In this document: in pieces, positions 57,423 through 64,000 of the stretch
Layout of the letters: each line of letters starts with the position of its first letter
How positions within the stretch are numbered: the first letter of the stretch is position 1
Source of the DNA: Leifsonia aquatica
GTDB taxonomy: Bacteria > Actinomycetota > Actinomycetes > Actinomycetales > Microbacteriaceae
Direction of reading: 5' to 3'
Assembly (NCBI RefSeq): GCF_014190775.1
Contig: NZ_JACHVP010000001.1
Span: 1,240,001-1,304,000 of the forward strand
Length of the DNA stretch: 64,000 nt
Notes under the pieces: model-generated
What the model was told of the DNA's origin: nothing
The model's input: only the letters and a program-made list of their open reading frames with translations
The model's database searches: none
Translations under genes and position numbers: made by a program

Positions 57423-59855
57423 TCAGGCAACCGCGGAGTACGCGACGATGCCGCGACGGATCGCGTCCAGCGCCTGCCGCGCGGTCCGTCCGACGTTCCC
57501 CTGGGCGACGAGCGAGAGCTGGTCGAGCAGGTCGATCGTCTGCTTCGTCCAGCGCACGAAGTCGCCCGCGGCCATGTCGGCCTCCCGCAGCACCGAGTCC
57601 AGTGCGGCGCCGCGCGCCCACTGGTACATCGCCAGCGCGAGGGCGGTCGAAGGCGGCTCGCTGCCCGAGAGCCGGTTCTCGCGCTCCAGGTCGTCGAGCT
57701 TGCTCCACAGCTCGATCGTGCGGTCGAGCGCGGGCCGGAACGCGCCCCGCGGGAGCGTCCTTTCGTGGGCCAGCCCCTCGTCGCGCCGCGGCTCGAAGAC
57801 GAGCGCGCAGGCCATCGCCGCGAGGCTCGGGGCGTCCAGCTCCTTCCACGCGCCGCGGCGGAGGCACTCGGCGACCAGCAGGTCGCGTTCGCCGTAGATG
57901 CGCTTCAGCGTGCGCCCGTGGACGGTGAGGGCGGTGCCGCCGTCCTCTTCGACGAGGTAGCCGAGCTCCAGCAACACGTCCGACACCCGGTCGAACACCT
58001 TCGCCACGGCGCCGGTGCGCGACTGGATCTGGGCGCTGAGCCGGTCGGTCTCGCGCTTCAGCTTCCACCAGCGCTCCGCCCAGCGCGCGTGCTTCTCGCG
58101 GTCGGGGCAGCGGTGGCAGGGGTGGTCCTTCATCCGCTTGCGCAGGGCGGCGAGCTGGCGCTGCCGCTTGTCGCGGTCGGCGCGGGAGGTGTTGTCCAGC
58201 TTGGCGCCCTTGCGCTCCAGGTCGGTGAGCTCGCGGCGGATGCGCGAGTACTCGCGGAAGTCGCCGAGGTGGCACGTCATGGCCTGCTCGTAGCCCGCGA
58301 GCGACTCCTCCTGCTGCCGTACCTTGCGCGCGAGGTCCACGACGGCGCGGTCGGCCTGGAACTGCGCGAACGACGACTCCAGGATCTCGCGCGTGCGCGG
58401 TCGCCCGAACTGGTCGATGAGGTTCACCGCCATGTTGAAGGTCGGGCGGAAGCTGGAGTTCAGCGGGTAGCTGCGGCGGGAGGCGAGGGAGGCCACCGAC
58501 TGCGGGTCGAGGCCGTCCTCCCACTGGATCACCGAGTGCCCCTCGACGTCGATGCCGCGGCGCCCGGCACGCCCGGTGAGCTGGGTGTACTCCCCCGGCG
58601 TGATCGGCACGCGCGCTTCGCCGTTGAACTTCTCCAGCTTCTCCAGCACGACCGTCCGGGCGGGCATGTTGATGCCGAGCGCGAGCGTCTCGGTCGCGAA
58701 GACGACCTTCACGAGCTTGCGGCGGAACAGTTCCTCCACGACCTCCTTGAATGCCGGGAGCATGCCCGCGTGGTGGGCGGCGACGCCGCGCTCCAGCCCC
58801 TCCAGCCACTCCCAGTAGCCGAGCACGGCGAGGTCCTCGTCGAGCAGGGTGCGGCAGCGCTCCTCCACGATCGCGCGGATCTCGTCGCGCTCGTGCTTCT
58901 CGGTCAGCCGGAGGCCGGACCGCAAGGTCTGCCGCACGGCGGCGTCGCAGCCGTTGCGGCTGAAGATGAAGAAGATCGCCGGGAGGAGGTTGCGCTCCCG
59001 CAGCAGCTCCACGAACGCAGCCCGCTCCATCCGGAACGATTCCGGCCGGCCGCCGCGCGAGTGATAGCGCCCGACATCCCGCGTCTGCCGGCTGCTGAGC
59101 ACGCGGCCGCCGTAGCGCGCCATCTGCACCAGCTCGGGATTCACGCGGTTGGTCGCGGCCAGCCCCGAGGAGTCGAACAGGTCGATCAGCTTCGACCGCA
59201 TGAGGATGTGCTGCTCCAGCGGCACCGGGCGCTCCTCCGAGACGATCACGTCCGTGTCGCCGCGCACCGCCTGCAGCCAGTCGCCGAACTCCTCGGCGTT
59301 CGACACCGTCGCGCTCAGCGACACCATCCGGACCTCCGACGGGAGGTGGATGATGACCTCCTCCCAGACGGCGCCGCGGAAGCGGTCGGCGAGGTAGTGC
59401 ACCTCGTCCATGACCACGTACGCCAGGTCGGAGAGGAGGTCCGAGTCGGCGTAGAGCATGTTGCGCAGCACCTCGGTCGTCATCACGACGATGCGGGCGT
59501 GCGAGTTGATGTTCGTGTCACCGGTGAGCAGACCGACGGAGTCCGGTCCGTAAGCGTCCACGAACTCCTGGAACTTCTGGTTGCTCAGGGCCTTCATCGG
59601 CGTCGTGTAGAAGACCTTGGCGTTGGCCTCCCGCATCGCGAGGAAGACCGCGAACTCCGCCACGATCGTCTTTCCGGCACCGGTGGGGGCGGCGACCAGC
59701 ACGCTCCGGCCCTCCTCGAGGCTCGCGCACGCCTCCCGCTGGAACGGGTCGAGATCGAAGCGCAGCCCGGCCCGGAAGTTCTCCAGGATCGGCTGGGTGG
59801 CGCGCTGGCGCGAGGCGGCGAAACGCTCGGCCGGGGAGAGCTGCTGGTCGGTCAC
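57423..59855 (-). CDS. helY: Ski2-like DEAD/DEAH-box RNA helicase
   Basis: 810 aa. Walker A APTGAGKT (residues 56-63), DEVH box at 150-153 (MDEVHYL), SAT in LSATVSNAEE, and motif VI in YTQLTGRAGRRGID. The C-terminal domain is a DSHCT-like region (residues 640-805). This is the actinobacterial HelY/Mtr4-like helicase, probably in RNA turnover. GTG 59855 starts 9 nt after the tatC stop. Fixed synteny with tatA-tatC as in Mycobacterium. Confidence 0.94.
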   Translation of the reverse strand: MTDQQLSPAERFAASRQRATQPILENFRAGLRFDLDPFQREACASLEEGRSVLVAAPTGAGKTIVAEFAVFLAMREANAKVFYTTPMKALSNQKFQEFVDAYGPDSVGLLTGDTNINSHARIVVMTTEVLRNMLYADSDLLSDLAYVVMDEVHYLADRFRGAVWEEVIIHLPSEVRMVSLSATVSNAEEFGDWLQAVRGDTDVIVSEERPVPLEQHILMRSKLIDLFDSSGLAATNRVNPELVQMARYGGRVLSSRQTRDVGRYHSRGGRPESFRMERAAFVELLRERNLLPAIFFIFSRNGCDAAVRQTLRSGLRLTEKHERDEIRAIVEERCRTLLDEDLAVLGYWEWLEGLERGVAAHHAGMLPAFKEVVEELFRRKLVKVVFATETLALGINMPARTVVLEKLEKFNGEARVPITPGEYTQLTGRAGRRGIDVEGHSVIQWEDGLDPQSVASLASRRSYPLNSSFRPTFNMAVNLIDQFGRPRTREILESSFAQFQADRAVVDLARKVRQQEESLAGYEQAMTCHLGDFREYSRIRRELTDLERKGAKLDNTSRADRDKRQRQLAALRKRMKDHPCHRCPDREKHARWAERWWKLKRETDRLSAQIQSRTGAVAKVFDRVSDVLLELGYLVEEDGGTALTVHGRTLKRIYGERDLLVAECLRRGAWKELDAPSLAAMACALVFEPRRDEGLAHERTLPRGAFRPALDRTIELWSKLDDLERENRLSGSEPPSTALALAMYQWARGAALDSVLREADMAAGDFVRWTKQTIDLLDQLSLVAQGNVGRTARQALDAIRRGIVAYSAVA

Positions 59856-59864
59856 CCGTCCAGA

Positions 59865-60656
59865 CTATGCCGCCAGCTCGGCCTCCAGCCGATCCGCGAC
59901 CTTCGCCACGCGGCGGTCGTGCAGCCACGCGACGCCATAGGCGGCGAAGTAGAGGCCCACCATAGGAATCGCGAGCAGGAACATCGAGAGCACGTCGGCC
60001 GCCGGGGTGGCGATGGCGGTGAACAGCACGATCAGGATGAGCGCCCAGCGCCACGACGCGATGATCGACTTGGCGCTGAGGATCCCCACGAAGTTGAACA
60101 GCACGAGGAACACCGGCAGCACGAAGGCGATCCCGACCGCCAGGACCAGCTTCATGATGAAGTCGAAGTAGGTCTTGGCGCCGATGATGGCGGCGTCCTG
60201 CTCGGGCGCGAAGCTCGTGAGGAGGCTGACGATGTGCGGCACCAGCATCCAGCCGACCACTCCGCCCGCGATGAACAGCGGGACGGCGGTGAAGAAGAAG
60301 CCGAAGGCGTACTTCAGCTCTTTGCGGGTCATCGCGGGGACGAAGAACGCCCACACCTGGTAGAGCCAGACGGGGCTGGAGATGATCGCGCCGATCGTCA
60401 CCGCGACCTGCATCTTCAGATCGAAGGCACCCGTGATGCTGTCGTAGTTGAGGGTCGCGTCCCGGCCCTGCTGCTCGGCGATCTGCGTGATCGGACCGCG
60501 CAGGGCGTCCATGACGAAATCGGCGAGGAACCAGCCGATGACGGCGCCGACGAGGAGAGCGATCGCCGACCGGAAGAGGCGTTTGCGAAGCTCGACGAAG
60601 TGCTCTGCGAGCGACATCCGCCCTTCGCGGTTCTTGCCTCGCTTGGTGGAGGCCAC
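59865..60656 (-). CDS. tatC: Twin-arginine translocase subunit TatC
   Basis: 263 aa with six membrane helices. Signature MSLAEHFVELRKRLFRSAI (conserved Glu), SPVWLYQVWAFFVPAMTRKE and FVLPVFLVLFNFVGI. Binds the twin-arginine signal of folded exported proteins. GTG 60656 (MASTKRGKNREGRMSL); an internal ATG at MSLAEH would give a shorter form. Follows tatA by 4 nt. No tatB is seen, as is usual in many actinobacteria. Confidence 0.97.
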   Translation of the reverse strand: MASTKRGKNREGRMSLAEHFVELRKRLFRSAIALLVGAVIGWFLADFVMDALRGPITQIAEQQGRDATLNYDSITGAFDLKMQVAVTIGAIISSPVWLYQVWAFFVPAMTRKELKYAFGFFFTAVPLFIAGGVVGWMLVPHIVSLLTSFAPEQDAAIIGAKTYFDFIMKLVLAVGIAFVLPVFLVLFNFVGILSAKSIIASWRWALILIVLFTAIATPAADVLSMFLLAIPMVGLYFAAYGVAWLHDRRVAKVADRLEAELAA

Positions 60657-60660
60657 CGCG

Positions 60661-60882
60661 TTACGGCTTCGGCTTGGTCTCGGCCGACGAGTCCGTCACG
60701 GTCGGCTCGGACGAGGCGTCGGCGTCCTTGCCGTCCTTCTTCATCTCGTTGACCTCGCCCTTGAAGATGCGCATCGACTGACCGATGCTCTTCGCGAGCG
60801 CGGGGAGCTTCGGCGCACCGAAGAGGAGCAGGATCACTGCGAGGATGATGAGCAGATGCCATCCGGTGAGTCCACCGAGCAT
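60661..60882 (-). CDS. tatA: Sec-independent translocase protein TatA
   Basis: 73 aa. Helix MLGGLTGWHLLIILAVILLL with the FGAPKLPALAKSIGQSMRIF hinge and amphipathic helix, then a charged tail. ATG 60882 shares its A with the preceding TAA stop (TAATG), so it is coupled to the membrane protein gene upstream. Confidence 0.97.
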   Translation of the reverse strand: MLGGLTGWHLLIILAVILLLFGAPKLPALAKSIGQSMRIFKGEVNEMKKDGKDADASSEPTVTDSSAETKPKP

Positions 60883-61235
60883 TATGGAGTCCTTCGAGTC
60901 ACGTATTCAAAGCGCGAGGGGTCCGCTTTGACCAGTAGCTTACCGCGCCGCACGCGCGCATCCCTGCGAGCTTGCTTTGCGAACTCCCGATCGGCGCGGG
61001 CCTGCGTGCGCTCCTGGCGGAGCGCGGCGGCGTCGGCGAAGACGGCGGGATGGAAAGGCTCCTCCCGCAGGTCGTCGACGCGGGACTGCAGGATCTCCGC
61101 CTTCTCGATCAGCGCGGTGGCCTCCCGGCCCGCCGCCATGAGCTTGCGGAACAGGCTCCAGGCGAAGTAGGCGAGCATGCCGAGCAGACCGAGCACCAGC
61201 ACGGTCCAGATCACGAGCCACGACCACCACGGCAT
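60882..61235 (-). CDS. Small membrane protein with coiled tail, upstream of tatA
   Basis: 117 aa. One N-terminal helix (residues 3-28, Trp-rich: MPWWSWLVIWTVLVLGLLGM) and a long charged helical tail, very rich in Arg/Ala/Glu (LRQERTQARADREFAKQARR), ending in YVTRRTP. I recall such proteins beside tatA in actinobacteria but know no function; the layout resembles TatB in overall form (one helix plus amphipathic tail), which is a possibility. TAATG overlap with tatA. Confidence 0.85.
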   Translation of the reverse strand: MPWWSWLVIWTVLVLGLLGMLAYFAWSLFRKLMAAGREATALIEKAEILQSRVDDLREEPFHPAVFADAAALRQERTQARADREFAKQARRDARVRRGKLLVKADPSRFEYVTRRTP

Positions 61236-61244
61236 GCCGGAAGC

Positions 61245-62219
61245 CTACCGGTACCGCGCTGCGCCGGCGGCGGCCCACTCGCCGACGACGCGACGCGCCT
61301 CGGGCGGGTCGAGCACGGTGAGCACGCCCGAGAGGCCGCCGGCGAGCCGCTTGAGGCCGTGGAAGTGCGCCACCCGCACGCTGGTGCGCACGACGCCGTC
61401 GTGCTCGCGGCGCTCGGCGCCCTCGGGGATGTAGTCCTCGATGAGCGGCACCGCGGAGGCGGACACCTCGACGGTGACGAGCTGGTCGTCCGGCGTGCCC
61501 TCGAACAGCGTCTCCGGGAGGGTGACGTCGCCCGGGCTGTACGCGATCGGCACGTCCGTCGCGGTGAGGTTCTCGATGCGGTCGAGCCGGAAGGTCCGCA
61601 GCGCGGTGCGCGCGTGGTCCCAGCCCCGCAGGTACCAGTCCTGGTCGATCGACTCCACGCGCAGCGGGTCGACCCTGCGGCGCTCCCGCTCGCCGCGGGA
61701 GTTGCGGTAGTCGAAGTCGAGGCGGGTGCCGGCGATCACCGCATCCCGGATCGCGGCCAGCGCCTCGTCCGTCTCGGAGCGCGCGACCGCGACTTCGCTG
61801 GGGGCACCGGAGGCCCCGCGAGCGAGCTTCGCCATCAGGGAGCCGATCACGTCGCGGTCCGCGTTCTCGGGAAGCGCCGTGAGGTACTGCAGGCCGGCGA
61901 TCAGCGCCGCCGCCTCCCGCGCCGAGAACCGCGGCGAGTCGTCGATGGCGACCTGGTGCGTGAGGACGATCCGGTCGTTGTCCTCGAAGTCGTCCCAGGA
62001 GATGTCGAAGAGATCTCCCGGCTGGTACGCGTTCGTCTCGCCCGGCACGCCGGAGACGGCGATCAGCCGCACGGCGTCGCGCAGCTGGTCCGGCTCGACG
62101 CCGAAGTGCGCGGCGGCCTCCGTCACGCTCACCCGGTCGCGGTCCATCAGGTACGGCACCAGGGCCAGCAGGAAGGCGAGCTTGTCCTGCGCCTGCATCG
62201 GCCGGCGGCGGTCAGCCAT
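61245..62219 (-). CDS. pafC: WYL-domain regulator PafC
   Basis: 324 aa. N-terminal winged helix (QDKLAFLLALVPYLMDRDRV), central WYL domain with DQDWYLRGWDHARTALRTFR, and WCX C-terminal domain. Pairs with PafB as an activator of a RecA-independent DNA-damage response in mycobacteria. Overlaps the pafB end by 8 nt. Confidence 0.94.
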   Translation of the reverse strand: MADRRRPMQAQDKLAFLLALVPYLMDRDRVSVTEAAAHFGVEPDQLRDAVRLIAVSGVPGETNAYQPGDLFDISWDDFEDNDRIVLTHQVAIDDSPRFSAREAAALIAGLQYLTALPENADRDVIGSLMAKLARGASGAPSEVAVARSETDEALAAIRDAVIAGTRLDFDYRNSRGERERRRVDPLRVESIDQDWYLRGWDHARTALRTFRLDRIENLTATDVPIAYSPGDVTLPETLFEGTPDDQLVTVEVSASAVPLIEDYIPEGAERREHDGVVRTSVRVAHFHGLKRLAGGLSGVLTVLDPPEARRVVGEWAAAGAARYR

Positions 62220-63246
62220 CGTGCTCCTCCCCTGCTCCGTGGGCGCGCGCGGTGGCGAGCAACCGGTCCAGCACCTGCTGACGCAGCTCCGGCGGCGAGA
62301 CCACCAGGACCTCGGGCCCGAAGCTCGCCAGCTGGTCGGCGAGGATGTTGATGTCCGAGAAGTTCACGGTCAGGGTGAAGGCCTCGCCGTCACCGTGAAC
62401 CGGCACCGCGTCGCCGTACCGCTTGCGCAGGCGTGTGGCGGCGTCCGTCCCGGCGTCGACGCGGATCTCGGCGACGTTCGCCTCCCAGATCGCGTCGAGG
62501 TCGGCCAGGGCGCGCTCGGCGAACCCGTCGCCCTCCGGCTCGAACGTGCGGTTCGTGACCTTCACCGGACCGACCATGCGCGAGAGCAGGAAGGTGCGGG
62601 ACCCCTGGGCGTCCTGGTCGATGCCCTGCAGGTGCCAGCGGCCCTGGTGCTGCACGAGCGCGAGCGGCGCGACCGTGCGCAGGCGCGAGGCGGTCTCACC
62701 GGGCTTGAGGTAGGGGAACTGCACGATCGCGTGCCGCTCCAGCGCCTGGCTCAGCGGCTCGAACGCCGCCTCCCGCACGCGCAGACGCGGCGCGTAACCG
62801 ACGATCGGCTCGTCCGCCTCCACGCCGAGGGAGCGCAGCTTCATCAGCGCTCGACGGGACTCGCCCGAGAGCGACCCCTCGCGCCAGACGGTCGCGGCGA
62901 GACCGAGCAGCGTGATCTCCTCCGGGGAGAAGACGACGTCCTGCGGGAGGTCGTACGCGCCCTTCGGGATGCGGTACCGCAGCAGCTGGTTGTTGCCGGA
63001 GGCCTCCGGGGACTCGATGGTCTCCAGCGGGACGCCGAGCTCGCGGATGTCGTCCTTGTCGCGCTCGAACTGCCGCTCCAGGCTGCTGTTGTCGCCGTGG
63101 GCGGCGTAGCGCTGGCGGTAGCCCTGCACGGTCGACAGGATCTCGTTCTTCGTCAGCCCCGTCTCCGTCGCGAGCAGTGCCAGCACCAGGCTGAACAACC
63201 GCTCCTCGACAGGGACGCGCGACGGCGAGGACGAGGTTTTCGGCAC
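62212..63246 (-). CDS. pafB: WYL-domain regulator PafB
   Basis: 344 aa. HTH (VEERLFSLVLALLATETGLT, KNEILSTVQGYRQRY), WYL domain with QHQGRWHLQGIDQDAQGSRT FLLSRM region, and a WCX C-terminal domain. Works with PafC; the pair responds to DNA stress by sensing a single-stranded nucleic acid ligand, according to work in mycobacteria. The proteasome genes seen beside it in mycobacteria are not in this window. Confidence 0.95.
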   Translation of the reverse strand: MPKTSSSPSRVPVEERLFSLVLALLATETGLTKNEILSTVQGYRQRYAAHGDNSSLERQFERDKDDIRELGVPLETIESPEASGNNQLLRYRIPKGAYDLPQDVVFSPEEITLLGLAATVWREGSLSGESRRALMKLRSLGVEADEPIVGYAPRLRVREAAFEPLSQALERHAIVQFPYLKPGETASRLRTVAPLALVQHQGRWHLQGIDQDAQGSRTFLLSRMVGPVKVTNRTFEPEGDGFAERALADLDAIWEANVAEIRVDAGTDAATRLRKRYGDAVPVHGDGEAFTLTVNFSDINILADQLASFGPEVLVVSPPELRQQVLDRLLATARAHGAGEEHDG

Positions 63247-63265
63247 CCGTCCATCCTAGTCGCGG

Positions 63266-64000
63266 CTAGCGGACTCCGAGGATGTCGACGACCCACGCGG
63301 CGGCCGGGAAGGCGCTGTCCTTGGGGGTCTCGATGACGACCTGCGAACCGACCTTCTGCCCGACGAGCTCCTTGAGCATCGCCTGCGGGAGCACCGAGCT
63401 CGACTGGTTCTGGAGCGAGCTCTGGCCGCTCGCGATGTCGACGAGGTCGGGCGAGGTCGTCCAGCTGCTCGTGACGACGTTCTTCTCCTCCCAGCCCACG
63501 GCGGTGTACTGGAGGACGGCCTGGCTGTCCTTCTTCACCACGGCGCCGTCGCCCTGCTTGAGCAGCTCGCTGCGCACCTTCGTGGGCGCGCCGCCCGACG
63601 ACGGGATGGTGATGCCCGGCTGACCGGTCGGCGCGAGCACGACGGTCGGGAAGCCCGAGACCGACGGGCGCACGGCGCCGTTCGCGGCCGGGAGGAACGC
63701 CTTGACGACGTCGATGACGTAGACCGGCGACGGGGAGCCGGAGCCCGCGTCGGCGCCGGAGTCCTTCGGGGAGACCACGATGGCCACGCGCGAGCCGACC
63801 GGGGCGCAGAGGAGGCCCTTGCTGATCGCGTCGGTTCCGGTCGCGAAGAGCTGCTTCGACGAGCTGCTGCCCGCGACCTCGCCCGTCTCGCCGTTGACCA
63901 CGCTGTACGTGACCTCGAGCATCTGGTTGCGCTGGACCTTCTCGCCCGTGCCCTCGGTGAGGATCGTGCGCTGCGAGGTCGTGGTGTCGATCGGCGCCGG
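63266..64000 (-). CDS. FKBP-type peptidyl-prolyl isomerase (partial, N-terminus outside window)
   Basis: 245 codons visible, open to the right edge (first visible residues PAPIDTTTSQRTILTEGTGE). Two FKBP-like halves: VQRNQMLEVTYSVVNGETGE with FATGTDAISKGLLCAPVGS, and VVKKDSQAVLQYTAVGWEEK with MLKELVGQKVGSQVVIETPK. Catalytic residues are poorly kept in both, so chaperone-like use is possible. In relatives these are exported lipoproteins; the signal would lie beyond the window. Followed by pafB after 19 nt. Confidence 0.9.
   Translation of the reverse strand, partial: PAPIDTTTSQRTILTEGTGEKVQRNQMLEVTYSVVNGETGEVAGSSSSKQLFATGTDAISKGLLCAPVGSRVAIVVSPKDSGADAGSGSPSPVYVIDVVKAFLPAANGAVRPSVSGFPTVVLAPTGQPGITIPSSGGAPTKVRSELLKQGDGAVVKKDSQAVLQYTAVGWEEKNVVTSSWTTSPDLVDIASGQSSLQNQSSSVLPQAMLKELVGQKVGSQVVIETPKDSAFPAAAWVVDILGVR

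Noticed and set aside
57291-60752. 1153-codon open frame on the plus strand opposite lnt, helY and tatC
   Set aside because: It is a shadow of three well recognised genes; composition is low-complexity Arg/Glu/His.
1-64000. CRISPR arrays, rRNA genes and riboswitches
   Set aside because: No spaced direct repeats of CRISPR type, no rRNA sequence, and no riboswitch core I could recognise.

Overview
The window is high-GC DNA with tightly packed genes, many GTG starts and frequent 4-nt GTGA/TGATG gene overlaps. Three runs of genes are typical of actinobacteria: aceE beside a PucR-type FasR-like regulator and an AhpE-type peroxiredoxin; rbpA next to lnt; and pafB-pafC-tatA-tatC-helY. Protein sequences look most like Microbacteriaceae (Leifsonia or a close relative). 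That placement is my inference from memory of the families, not from a search.

Layout. 1-4.5 kb: core metabolism (FasR-like regulator, pyruvate dehydrogenase E1, peroxiredoxin, tRNA-Val). 4.5-35 kb: a long run of small accessory and housekeeping units, many of them regulator/target pairs. These include a steroid-reductase-like membrane protein, a zinc-ribbon nuclease, VOC, UspA, class II amidotransferase, RidA, acyltransferase, an epimerase with a divergent MmyB-type regulator, and a LuxR/LAL regulator with hydrolase and membrane genes. They continue with MarR/PEBP, kinase-like phosphotransferase, MFS, metallo-beta-lactamase fold, amidohydrolase, quinone reductase, MarR/SDR, GNAT, CPBP protease and a TetR gene. 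Several divergent promoters carry clear palindromic operators (21941-21966, 29740-29789, 33179-33215).

35-41.9 kb: envelope genes: a broken DUF3500 lipoprotein gene coupled to a HupE/UreJ-like membrane protein, a choloylglycine-hydrolase-type enzyme, a secreted protein, an L,D-transpeptidase and a lipoprotein. 41.9-46.5 kb: the most unusual stretch. It holds a 5'-truncated Rhs/YD-repeat gene followed by two further displaced Rhs C-terminal tips. Each tip is followed at once by a tiny two-helix membrane protein, and more such proteins lie on both sides. Base composition is visibly less GC-rich here. I read it as a polymorphic-toxin tip/immunity array, at least partly decayed.

46.5-53 kb: membrane proteins, an S9 peptidase and an atypical SDR, with a strong terminator at 50138-50166. 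53-64 kb: a conserved core: NfeD-SPFH-glycerophosphodiesterase in one coupled operon, rbpA with a SigR-like promoter, then on the minus strand FKBP, pafB, pafC, a small membrane protein, tatA, tatC, helY and lnt. The window cuts the first gene (its 3' end lies to the left of base 1) and the last gene (its 5' end lies to the right of base 64000). No CRISPR array, rRNA, transposase or integrase was seen.
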